Assembly (NCBI GenBank): GCA_015063395.1
Contig: SVUF01000008.1
Coordinates: 1 to 32,773 of the forward strand
DNA: 32,773 nt
Reading direction: 5' to 3'
DNA from: Oscillospiraceae bacterium
GTDB lineage: Bacteria; Bacillota; Clostridia; Oscillospirales; CAG-272
The notes under the pieces are model-generated. The model saw only the letters and a program-made list of their open reading frames with translations, made no database searches and was not told where the DNA came from. A program made the translations under genes and the position numbers. Shown piece by piece: positions 9,947-18,393 of the stretch. How positions within the stretch are numbered: the stretch's first letter is position 1; the number at the start of each line of letters is the position of its first letter.

Positions 9947-10419
9947 TCAGTCCACACCCCCGATACCTTGTAATCATCCGTTTCGGCAGTTTCGGGATCA
10001 TCATAGCTTATCTCTACCCCGATATACGCCACTTTCGTGCTATCCGCTATCGCCTGCTTTGGGGTCAAGCTTATCTTAACCAATTCTCCCGACGCCATAT
10101 TCTTTTGTGCTGTTTCGGGTAAAGCCTCGCTTTCGTTGTTGGAGTCCTTATAAAAAGGTCTCAAAGGCTCTTCCCTAAATTCCACAGTGCCGAGATCGAT
10201 GGTTATGTTGCCGTCCAACTCAATCTTCCCCGATGCGAGGATCAGGGAAAGCTCGTTGTTCAGCATATTGTAGGTCTCTGTTCGTGTTTGTATCCTTTGG
10301 TTTGACTTTGCAGCCGTCAAGAATCCGGAGCAGATGGGCAACGCTACAAGAGCAATTATCGCCGTTGCGCACACGACATCTATAAGGCTGAAGCCTTTAT
10401 TGTTCTTTTTCATACTCAT
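9943..10419 (-). CDS. Type IV prepilin-like minor pilin (PilV/GspI-like)
   Basis: MSMKKNNKGFSLIDVVCATAIIALVALPICSGFLTAAKSNQRIQTRTETYNML: prepilin motif KG|FSLID. Start moved from track position 10437 to 10419 because AAAGGAG lies just upstream of that ATG. Confidence 0.8.
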   Translation of the reverse strand: MSMKKNNKGFSLIDVVCATAIIALVALPICSGFLTAAKSNQRIQTRTETYNMLNNELSLILASGKIELDGNITIDLGTVEFREEPLRPFYKDSNNESEALPETAQKNMASGELVKISLTPKQAIADSTKVAYIGVEISYDDPETAETDDYKVSGVWTE

Positions 10420-10485
10420 CTTCTCCTTTCCTTCCATTTATTTATATTATATATATCATTATACTTTATAAATACTCAGGTTGGA

Positions 10486-11124
10486 TCAACCGAAGATGTT
10501 TCCTGTTCCTATATCAAACATTCCGTCGGGAATCTTGGGAGGAACATATTCACCCTGTCCCACAACATAGTATCTGCGAAGAACCATGCTTCCCGAGATT
10601 TTTCCTTCGTTGTAGGATACACCGATCTGTACTATGGAAGCGGGGTATTCTTCCCCTGTTTTGTTTTCTCCGTTAAAGAATGTCACAAGGTTTTTGAAGC
10701 CCTCATATGTTGTTTCGTAGGGTATTGTCACATACTGTGTGCAAAGGGTGCTTCCGTTTGCCATTGAGTATATGGAGTAGTCCGCTCCGATGCTGAGAGA
10801 TCCGATGTCATACTTGAGCTGCTCCTCAAGGTATTCAACATACAGAAGCTCGTCTTCAATTCTGATCTCAACAGGAAAGGCTGAAAGCATCTCTGCAACT
10901 TCTGCCTTGATCTTCTCTGTTTCGGTTTTGTATTTTTCCTCATTGAGCTTTGCATTGTCAAGGTTGGTGATGGTTGCTTCGTAAAGCTTTATGTCCTTTC
11001 GGAGCTTTTCGTTTTCTTCTACTGTGGCTTTATACTGATTTTCATATACATACCACAGAGAAATAATTCCTGCCGCCACAAGAAGTATGGCGATTATCCA
11101 CTTACCGATAAATATTTTTTTCAT
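10486..11124 (-). CDS. pilO: PilO-like inner-membrane pilus assembly protein
   Basis: MKKIFIGKWIIAILLVAAGIISLWYVYENQYKATVEENEKLRKDIKLYEATI...: TM helix, coiled coil, then a ferredoxin-like region; located just after pilMN. Start at 11124 preceded by GAGGAGGTG; the track start at 11229 overlaps pilMN. Confidence 0.65.
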   Translation of the reverse strand: MKKIFIGKWIIAILLVAAGIISLWYVYENQYKATVEENEKLRKDIKLYEATITNLDNAKLNEEKYKTETEKIKAEVAEMLSAFPVEIRIEDELLYVEYLEEQLKYDIGSLSIGADYSIYSMANGSTLCTQYVTIPYETTYEGFKNLVTFFNGENKTGEEYPASIVQIGVSYNEGKISGSMVLRRYYVVGQGEYVPPKIPDGMFDIGTGNIFG

Positions 11125-11137
11125 ATTAAGCACCTCC

Positions 11138-13132
11138 TCATTCTTCAGGGATCTCAAACTCGCCGGTGTATTCCATGGACACTGTGATGGATACCGACTT
11201 TGCCGATCCCTCGGTGCTTGCTCCCACATCGCTTTCCTTCTTGATCATGAACAGATCAAAGAAGTTGATCCTTCCGTCGTTGAGTCCTACTCTGATCTCA
11301 TCGTCACTGAAGTTCTGATATTCGGGAGCGATATTCTTGTGTATAAGGTTGCCTTCCTTATCTATATAGTCATCAATATCAATTCCGAAAAGCTTGAAAA
11401 GCTCGGGATCAAGTGTGGTGAAATCAAATGCTACCCAATCAATTCCCACAAGCTTTGACTCGATGAGGGCATACTCCTGATCGCTGATCACCGTGAATTT
11501 GTCATCGGGTGTATTGGATCCCACCTGTCCGAAGGTGAAGCTGTTGGATATGGATGTCACCTTGATGGACTTCATCTCACGAAGGGTCATAATCACATAC
11601 GCCGCTTCGTATCTTGAATCCACGCTTACAGTCATCGATACTCCCTTTTCCGAAATTGTGATGTTCTTTGCTGAAAATGATTCGGGCATCTTTCTTTCAA
11701 ATTCTTCGATGAAATAAACCAGCTTATCATTGTATGTATACAGATATGTATTTATTCCCGAAACGCTTTCCTTAATGTCTTCCCATTTTTCAAACTCTGT
11801 CTTTACAGTCTGCGCTCCCGACAGTGTTTGCATTTTGTCCTTTAACTCCTGTGCCTGTGCCTTGAGCTTATTGTTCTCCGACTGTGGCAGATACCACAGA
11901 CAAACCGACACTGCAACACATATTGTGAACACCGAAATTCCAAGCATGAGGAGAAGGCTCTGTACTGATGAATCCTTGAATACCTCAAGCATCGGAACTG
12001 ATTTTGCAACGCTCTTGTCGGACAGATTCAGCGGTGCGATTATTGCTCCCACGCACATTGCATATTCTGTTGCAGGGAAGCCTGCGCACTTCTTTACATT
12101 AATATTTTTCTTGCCAAGAACCACATCGGGTACTGTTACCGTTGAACGAAGTCCCTCTTCAAGATACTCCTTGATTCCTCCGATCTTTACAGCAGGTCCT
12201 ACAAGATATAATTTATAATCTAAATTTGTGCTTTCAAACAATGTTTCAAAATAATCTATGCTTCTTGAAATGGATGAGCAAAGACCGTCAAGGCTTCCTA
12301 TAGTGTTCTTCTTCCATTCCTTTTCATCATAGTGTATGCCAAAGATCAAATCATCCTTTGGCGGTTCGTTGATGTCAAAGGGATCGGTTGAGCTGTACAT
12401 TACAGCCTCGGCGCTTTTCTTTGATATGCCCGTTGCATATTCAAGCACTCCGCCGTATCCGATTCCTATATGTCTCTGAAGCTTTGCTTCGCCCTGCATT
12501 ACAAATGAAAGCACTGTGGACGATGAGTTCATGGACATATATACCTTGACGGTATTTGTGCCCTCCGGCTCCGTTGCCAAGGGTCTTTCAAACATCTTCA
12601 AAAAGCGGAATACACTGTTTCCTACATAGTCGATGTTTTCGATCTCCAATGAGAGAAATGCCGCAAGATCATAATATGATGACAAAATGTCCTTGGGAAC
12701 AGCGCAAACGCTTACCTTGAGGCGCTTTCCGTTTTGGTCGCTTATCGTCTCATTTACCTTATGGACCATTTTGAAATCGGTGATATCAAGGGGGAAATAT
12801 TCCGACGCGTTGCTGATTATAACCGATTCAACCTTACTGGATCTTACATACGGTACTGTGATCTCTCTGTTGATTATTCTACCTGAATTGATTGTAAATA
12901 TTACTTTTTCTGCTGAAATCTTATGAGTTTTACAAGCATTCTGAAAGTTTTCTCTGAATATTTCCGAACATACTACCTGTCCCGATTCAGATACGGTATC
13001 AAACGGTGTATCTACCGTGAAAAAATTATGCACACAAGGGGTTCTTGAGCTGAGATCCATTTCTGTGACATAGCTGATGCCATTGTCAACAAGCACGGAC
13101 AGCACCCTTGGCGAACCGACAGTAATCTTCAT
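11138..13132 (-). CDS. pilM: PilM-PilN fusion, type IV pilus assembly
   Basis: N-terminal ~370 aa is PilM/actin-like (MKITVGSPRVLSVLVDNG...EITVPYVRSSKVESVIISNASEYFPLDITDF). It is followed by a TM segment and coiled coil (LLLMLGISVFTICVAVSVCLWYLPQSENNKLKAQAQELKDKMQTL) with PilN-like organisation. Confidence 0.8.
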   Translation of the reverse strand: MKITVGSPRVLSVLVDNGISYVTEMDLSSRTPCVHNFFTVDTPFDTVSESGQVVCSEIFRENFQNACKTHKISAEKVIFTINSGRIINREITVPYVRSSKVESVIISNASEYFPLDITDFKMVHKVNETISDQNGKRLKVSVCAVPKDILSSYYDLAAFLSLEIENIDYVGNSVFRFLKMFERPLATEPEGTNTVKVYMSMNSSSTVLSFVMQGEAKLQRHIGIGYGGVLEYATGISKKSAEAVMYSSTDPFDINEPPKDDLIFGIHYDEKEWKKNTIGSLDGLCSSISRSIDYFETLFESTNLDYKLYLVGPAVKIGGIKEYLEEGLRSTVTVPDVVLGKKNINVKKCAGFPATEYAMCVGAIIAPLNLSDKSVAKSVPMLEVFKDSSVQSLLLMLGISVFTICVAVSVCLWYLPQSENNKLKAQAQELKDKMQTLSGAQTVKTEFEKWEDIKESVSGINTYLYTYNDKLVYFIEEFERKMPESFSAKNITISEKGVSMTVSVDSRYEAAYVIMTLREMKSIKVTSISNSFTFGQVGSNTPDDKFTVISDQEYALIESKLVGIDWVAFDFTTLDPELFKLFGIDIDDYIDKEGNLIHKNIAPEYQNFSDDEIRVGLNDGRINFFDLFMIKKESDVGASTEGSAKSVSITVSMEYTGEFEIPEE

Positions 13133-13198
13133 GCTTTTTCCTGTTCCTCTCTTTCAATTTTTACACCGAAGCTCTCTCTATAATTCGGTGTCTGAGAT

Positions 13199-13882
13199 CT
13201 ATCCAAGCAAGGACAGATATGCATTTATAAGTCCCTCTCCGAAAAGAGCTGATATATAAACCCCTATGGCAAGATAGGGTCCCATGGCAAGTACTGCCCC
13301 CTCTCCTTCTGCCTTCATTCTGATGAGGTGGGTCACAGAACCTACGATGCACCCAATGATCAGAGCAAACACTATGTTTTTCCAGCCAATGAGTATTCCG
13401 CAGGCTGCCATCATCTTTACGTCTCCAAAGCCTATCGCTCCGCCCCGTGACAGATAAAAGATCGCCGCCAAGGGTACGCTTACTGCAAAAAAGCCTATGA
13501 CATAAAGCCATATATCCCTGCCTATATTTTCAAGGGTAACAATTCTCAATAATCCGAGAATGAATATAAATACATTAATTTTAAAGGGTATTTCATATGT
13601 GCGAAAATCAACGGTGAAAATTACGGTAAGCGCCCACACAAGAAGTACATTTACCAAGGACATCAGAATATCCTTTGCAAAATATGCTCCCACGCCCGAC
13701 AGTATGCCGCACATGATTCCCGTAAGCACCGTTATTTTCCGATTTTCCTTTGATTTTCTCAAGGCTCCCTTGAAGTCCTTTTCCTCGGGAAACCAATATC
13801 CCAATGGGGACAGCAGAAATATCCCAACTATACAGCCAAGCAGCGCACCGCACGCCGCGGCTATTATCATCTTATCAATCAT
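13199..13882 (-). CDS. pilD: Prepilin peptidase, A24 family
   Basis: Polytopic protein with GFGD motif (GGAIGFGDVKMMAACG) and upstream catalytic-Asp context (TVDFRTYEIPFKIN). Confidence 0.85.
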   Translation of the reverse strand: MIDKMIIAAACGALLGCIVGIFLLSPLGYWFPEEKDFKGALRKSKENRKITVLTGIMCGILSGVGAYFAKDILMSLVNVLLVWALTVIFTVDFRTYEIPFKINVFIFILGLLRIVTLENIGRDIWLYVIGFFAVSVPLAAIFYLSRGGAIGFGDVKMMAACGILIGWKNIVFALIIGCIVGSVTHLIRMKAEGEGAVLAMGPYLAIGVYISALFGEGLINAYLSLLG

Positions 13883-13885
13883 AGC

Positions 13886-15097
13886 TTATCCCAAATGGTC
13901 GTACATGCTGAACATGGGCACGAGTATGGCAATTACGATAAATCCAACGCAGGTCGCCATGAGAACCATGATGAAGGGCTCCATCAGCGACATCATTGAC
14001 GCTGTCATGACCTCGGTCTCCTCGTCATAATATTCCGCCACCTTGTCAAGCATCTCCTCGATGCCTCCTGTTTCCTCACCGATGCCAACCATGTGTGACA
14101 CGAGAGGCGGGAAATATCCTCCCATCTCTATACCCGATGCAAAGGGAGTTCCCACGGAGACCTCCTCCTTCGCTCTTTCAAGAGACTCGCGGAAATATAT
14201 ATTTGTCATATTTTCCGAGCAGATCTCAATTGTCTGAAGCATTGGAAGTCCTGCCTTCAAAAGCGTTGCCGCTGTTCTTGCAAACATTGCCGCCTCGCTT
14301 TTTGTGGTGAGTATTCCAAAGATCGGAACCTTCAAGGCGATCTTATCATATATATGACGTCCCTTGTCGGTTTTTCCGAAAAGTATGAAGGCTGCAACAA
14401 CTGCCGCTACAATTATTGCCGCCAACAGCCAATTGGACGTGAGCCAATCGCTGATTGCCAAAAGCGCCTTTGTAATTCCTGGAAGATCTGCTCCCGCGCT
14501 TTCAAATACGTTTTTGAATTTGGGCAATACCACCGCGATCATTATGATCATTACGATCACCACTACGCAAATGACCACGCAGGGATATATCATTGCCTTT
14601 TTGATCGCCGCTCTTGTTTTATTTCTCTTTTCAAAATATGACGCAAGTCTGTTGAAGGCTACCTCAAGGTTACCCGATGCCTCTCCCGCCTTTACCATGT
14701 TGATCATGATCTCGGGGAATATGGAATATCCCTGCTTTTTCATGGCATCGGTGAGGGTCTCACCCTTTTCGATCTCCGTCTTTGTGTTAAGCAAAGCCGC
14801 CTTCAGTCTTTTATTCTCGGTCTGCGCGCCAAGCATTTGTAAGGAAGTCGCAATCGGAACTCCCGCCGAAAGCATACTTACAAACTGACGGGCAAATACA
14901 CTTAGGTCACGGTCCTTTACTCTGTCGAGAAAGGGCAGATCGATATCCCTTGTCATTACACCCTGTTCCTTATATTCAACAAGGGTATATCCGTCATGCT
15001 TTATCAGCTTTTTAAGGTGCTGGGGATCGTCCGCAAACAAGCTTCCCTTTTTCTTTTTTCCGTAGCGGTCAACCGCAACGTATCCGTAAGTCGGCAT
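13886..15097 (-). CDS. pilC: Type II secretion F / PilC family inner-membrane platform protein
   Basis: LSVFARQFVSMLSAGVPIATSLQMLG...GEASGNLEVAFNRLASYFEKR...MLKAGLPMLQTIEICS...VGIGEETGGIEEMLDKVAEYYDEE: duplicated T2SSF pattern. Confidence 0.95.
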   Translation of the reverse strand: MPTYGYVAVDRYGKKKKGSLFADDPQHLKKLIKHDGYTLVEYKEQGVMTRDIDLPFLDRVKDRDLSVFARQFVSMLSAGVPIATSLQMLGAQTENKRLKAALLNTKTEIEKGETLTDAMKKQGYSIFPEIMINMVKAGEASGNLEVAFNRLASYFEKRNKTRAAIKKAMIYPCVVICVVVIVMIIMIAVVLPKFKNVFESAGADLPGITKALLAISDWLTSNWLLAAIIVAAVVAAFILFGKTDKGRHIYDKIALKVPIFGILTTKSEAAMFARTAATLLKAGLPMLQTIEICSENMTNIYFRESLERAKEEVSVGTPFASGIEMGGYFPPLVSHMVGIGEETGGIEEMLDKVAEYYDEETEVMTASMMSLMEPFIMVLMATCVGFIVIAILVPMFSMYDHLG

Positions 15098-15131
15098 TAT
15101 GCCACCTCCGTTTTATTATCTTAAGTACGGA

Positions 15132-16193
15132 TCAAAGTCCGTTCATTTTGTTTTCAAGCGCCTTGGCATCGTTTGCAAACGCCATGGCTGTTTCATATGT
15201 TATGGTCTTTTTCTTGCAAAGCTCGTACAAATGGTCGTCCAAGGTCTGCATTCCAAAACGGTGTCCCATCTGGATCATTGAATTGATCTGGAAGGTCTTG
15301 TTTTCTCTAATAAGATTTCTCACCGCCGTTGTTGGAACAAGCACCTCATATGCAGCCGTTCTTCTACCCTCAACTGTGGGTACAAGACACTGACACACAA
15401 CGCAATTCAACACGTTTGAAAGCTGTATACGGATCTGATCCTGCTGCTCTGCGGGGAATGCGTCGATGATTCGGTCGATGGTCATTGACGCGCTGTTGGT
15501 ATGAAGGGTTGCAAGAACCAAGTGTCCTGTTTCCGCCGCAGTTATTGCAATGGAAATCGTCTCGATATCTCTCATTTCTCCCACGAGAATTACGTCGGGG
15601 TCTTGACGCAACGCCGCTCGAAGTCCCGTTGAGAAGGATTTACTGTCAATTCCGATCTCCCTTTGGTGTATCGTACACATCTTTTGCTGGTGAAGATACT
15701 CCACAGGGTCCTCAAGAGTGATTATATGCTTCTTTTCAGTATTATTAAGATCGTTTATAAGCGCCGCAAGTGTAGTGGACTTTCCGTGTCCCGTTGGTCC
15801 TGTTACAAGCACCAATCCCTGACGGGCATGAACCGCATCTATTACAACCTCGGGAGTATTACAAAAACTTGTTGACGGTACTGCATAGGGCAATACTCGA
15901 AGGGCAATTGCCGTTCTTCCGCTTTCCCTGTACACATTACAACGGAGTCTTGCTATATCACCAAAGGAGTACGCAAAGTCCGCTTCCCCCTCCTCAATGA
16001 ATATGTTCTTGGTTCTTTCATCAAGAATTTCATCCGCAAGAGAGTCCACGTTTTCCGATGTGAGAACCTCATCATCAAGGTCGAAGATCTCACCGTCAAC
16101 ACGTATCTGTACAGGTCTGTTCACTGTTATATGTATGTCAGAGCCCCGTCTTTCAATGGAGTCCCTGAGCAATTCGCTCATTATTTTTGCCAT
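15132..16193 (-). CDS. pilT: PilT twitching-motility (retraction) ATPase
   Basis: GLVLVTGPTGHGKSTTLAALI (Walker A), IITLEDPVEYLH, DPDVILVGEMRDIETISIAITAAETGHLVLATLHTNSA: PilT family motifs. Confidence 0.95.
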   Translation of the reverse strand: MAKIMSELLRDSIERRGSDIHITVNRPVQIRVDGEIFDLDDEVLTSENVDSLADEILDERTKNIFIEEGEADFAYSFGDIARLRCNVYRESGRTAIALRVLPYAVPSTSFCNTPEVVIDAVHARQGLVLVTGPTGHGKSTTLAALINDLNNTEKKHIITLEDPVEYLHQQKMCTIHQREIGIDSKSFSTGLRAALRQDPDVILVGEMRDIETISIAITAAETGHLVLATLHTNSASMTIDRIIDAFPAEQQDQIRIQLSNVLNCVVCQCLVPTVEGRRTAAYEVLVPTTAVRNLIRENKTFQINSMIQMGHRFGMQTLDDHLYELCKKKTITYETAMAFANDAKALENKMNGL

Positions 16194-16208
16194 CCGCTTT
16201 TCCTTTCA

Positions 16209-17891
16209 TTATTCCTCGAAGGAAACAGGGAGTATCTCCTTGTAGGAGGTTATTCCCTCTCTTACAAGCTTTGACGCACTGACTCTCAAGGTCCTCATGC
16301 CCTCTGCTACTGCCTGCTTCTTTATATCATCGGCAGTTGCCTTGTGGCTGATCAGTGTCTTGATCCTTGGAGTTACCTCCAGAATCTCAAATACACCCAT
16401 ACGTCCGAAATATCCTGTTTTGTTGCATCTCTGACATCCGTCAGGATCGTATATGGTCATCTTTTCATCGGTGGGATATCCCATGAATTCAAGCTCCTCC
16501 TCACTTGCAAGTCTCGGCTTTTTGCAATATGGGCAAAGCTTTCTCACAAGTCTTTGAGCTATGATACCAACCACGGAGTCCGCTATAAGATAGCTGTCAA
16601 CTCCCATATCAAGAAGTCTTGTTACTGTATTTGACGAGCTGTTGGTATGAAGTGTGCTAACCACCAAGTGTCCTGTAATTGACGCCTGTACCGCGATCAT
16701 GGCGGTTTCTTCGTCTCGGATCTCTCCGATCATTATTATATCGGGGTCCTGACGGAGAATGGATCTCAGCGCCGAGGCAAATGTCAGGTTTGCCTTATTG
16801 TTTACTTGAACCTGGTTGATGCCGTCGATGTTTGCTTCCACAGGGTCCTCTACAGTTATGATGTTTACATCTTCTGTATTAAGCTCCGAAAGAGCTGTAT
16901 AAAGTGTTGTTGATTTTCCGCTTCCCGTAGGTCCTGTTACAAGCACTATACCGTGGGGGTTGGACAGTATATGGTCAAACTTATCAAGCTCATAGGGATC
17001 AAATCCAAGTGTGCTTTTATCTCTGAGAAGTCCCTTTTTCAGTGCAAGACGCATTACGCATTTTTCACCGTAAACAGTTGGAATCGTGGACACACGGATA
17101 TCGTATTCCTTACGGTCAACCTCAAAGGTTATTCTTCCGTCCTGGGGCTTTCTTTTTTCAGAAATATCCATGCCGCCAAGAACCTTAAGTCTTGCTATAA
17201 TGGCACTGGAAAGCTGTGTTGCGTATTTCATCTTATTGTAAAGCTGTCCGTCAATTCTGTAACGAACCTTTACTATATCCTGAAGAGGCTCAACGTGAAT
17301 ATCCGACGCTCTCTGTCTTGCCGCCTGCTCGATCATGGTGTTTACAAGCAGTACAATGGGGGAATTGCTGACCTCATCCTCATTTTCTGTCTCAACTGCT
17401 GTGATCTTTGCCCTTTCCCTTGTATATGCCTCAGCCGCGCTTCTTGCGGTTTCAGAGCCATAGTATCTGTCAATGGTGGACATAATATCCGCCGCCGTTG
17501 CAACATTGGGCTCAACATGCATATTGGAAAGTATGGCAATGTCATCAAGAGCCACAAGATCCATCGGGTTTGCCATTGCAAGATACAGCGTATTCTTTTC
17601 TCCGTCAATTGAAAATGGCATTACGACATTCTTTTTCAGCACGGACGGGTCGATCATGGCTATGATATCCTCATTGATATTAAGCCCCGACAGCACCACC
17701 ATCGGTGTATCCGTCTTTTTGGAAATGGCTTCAGCTATAAGCTCCTCGCTGACCATTCCTCTTTCGATCATCAGCTCCACTTCTCCCTTGTTGGCTGTTT
17801 CCGCAAGAGATTGTATCGCCTTCATCTGTTCTTCCGATATATGCTGATTTTCAAAAAGGATTTCGGTAATCTTCTTCTTCGATATATTCAT
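16209..17891 (-). CDS. pilB: PilB/GspE type IV pilus extension ATPase
   Basis: N-terminal T2SSE_N-like region, GIVLVTGPTGSGKSTTLYTAL, IITVEDPVEANIDGINQVQVN, LRSILRQDPDIIMIGEIRDEETA, and a CPYC...CQRC zinc motif. Confidence 0.95.
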   Translation of the reverse strand: MNISKKKITEILFENQHISEEQMKAIQSLAETANKGEVELMIERGMVSEELIAEAISKKTDTPMVVLSGLNINEDIIAMIDPSVLKKNVVMPFSIDGEKNTLYLAMANPMDLVALDDIAILSNMHVEPNVATAADIMSTIDRYYGSETARSAAEAYTRERAKITAVETENEDEVSNSPIVLLVNTMIEQAARQRASDIHVEPLQDIVKVRYRIDGQLYNKMKYATQLSSAIIARLKVLGGMDISEKRKPQDGRITFEVDRKEYDIRVSTIPTVYGEKCVMRLALKKGLLRDKSTLGFDPYELDKFDHILSNPHGIVLVTGPTGSGKSTTLYTALSELNTEDVNIITVEDPVEANIDGINQVQVNNKANLTFASALRSILRQDPDIIMIGEIRDEETAMIAVQASITGHLVVSTLHTNSSSNTVTRLLDMGVDSYLIADSVVGIIAQRLVRKLCPYCKKPRLASEEELEFMGYPTDEKMTIYDPDGCQRCNKTGYFGRMGVFEILEVTPRIKTLISHKATADDIKKQAVAEGMRTLRVSASKLVREGITSYKEILPVSFEE

Positions 17892-17998
17892 TTCCGTCTT
17901 TCCTTTCTTTCGTATAATTCTTTCATACAGTCATTATTTACTTACAATTTGTCAATCCTTCGGCATTGTATATTAATCGACATAATTAATCATTATTT

Positions 17999-18027
17999 AT
18001 TTTACTACAAATATATTTCTTTGTCAA
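17999..18027 (-). promoter_or_regulatory. Predicted sigma-A promoter for the pil operon
   Basis: On the minus strand TTGACA (18027..18022), 17-nt spacer, TAAAAT (18004..17999), about 110 nt upstream of the pilB start. Confidence 0.6.
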
Positions 18028-18070
18028 GGCAGATTTTGAAATTTTACGTCTATTCCATATTTTTCTACAT

Positions 18071-18086
18071 AAAACACGCGTGTTTT
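18071..18086. promoter_or_regulatory. Perfect 16-bp palindrome AAAACACGCGTGTTTT, possible operator
   Basis: AAAACACG/CGTGTTTT is an exact inverted repeat upstream of the predicted pil promoter. Confidence 0.35.
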
Positions 18087-18158
18087 TTTGCCCTTCAACA
18101 TCATTTGTTCATATGATATATGTTTTCAATTAACAAACTATTTATTTTTCATTTTCAG

Positions 18159-18303
18159 TCACTTGGAGAAACAATTCTGCTCTTTCATGAAAGCCCAAGT
18201 TACCGCCCGAGTCTTTCTTATATTTCGCATTACCTCATAGCAGCCCTCGGCAGCAGGGGAAGCTGCTCCCATACCGGTGCGCCTTTTCATAATATTTCCA
18301 AGA
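18159..18303. other. Candidate structured RNA or dispersed repeat element (strand uncertain)
   Basis: GC-richer block in AT-rich intergenic DNA. Internal helices on the minus strand include ACTTGG/CCAAGT enclosing GCTTTCATGAAAGAGC, GCAGC/GCTGC and CCGAG/CTCGG. Outer CTTGGA/TCCAAG arms could compete for pairing. Confidence 0.35.
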
Positions 18304-18326
18304 TTCAATAGCAAACAAATCTACAT

Positions 18327-18375
18327 AAAAAAAGACTGTTGCCCCGGTTTTTCCATTACCCTTACAACAGTCTTT
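18327..18375 (-). terminator. Predicted intrinsic terminator of the 18394..18936 gene
   Basis: Minus strand AAAGACTGTTG ... CAACAGTCTTTTTTT: 11-bp stem followed by a T run. Confidence 0.7.
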
Positions 18376-18393
18376 ATTTATCTGATTTTCTAT

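Noticed and set aside
10486-11229. 247-aa version of the PilO-like ORF
   Set aside because: The extra N-terminal residues overlap pilMN; internal ATG at 11124 has a strong GAGGAGGTG and begins the TM helix.
13161-13511. 116-aa minus-strand ORF overlapping pilD
   Set aside because: Out-of-frame with the clear A24 peptidase; Arg/His/Cys-rich composition typical of spurious frames.
18159-18290. 43-aa minus-strand ORF as a real small protein
   Set aside because: Upstream sequence lacks a good Shine-Dalgarno; kept only as part of the structured/repeat candidate pending a conservation test.
18159-18303. c-di-GMP (GEMM-I/II) riboswitch controlling the pili
   Set aside because: Attractive because T4P can be c-di-GMP regulated, but the GEMM core signatures are not present, and the predicted promoter lies downstream of the block.
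18120-18311. 63-aa plus-strand ORF (MFSINKLFIFHFQSLGETILLFHESPSYRPS...)
   Set aside because: No RBS, lies in the candidate structured/repeat block; both strands are open there by chance or because it is a non-coding repeat.
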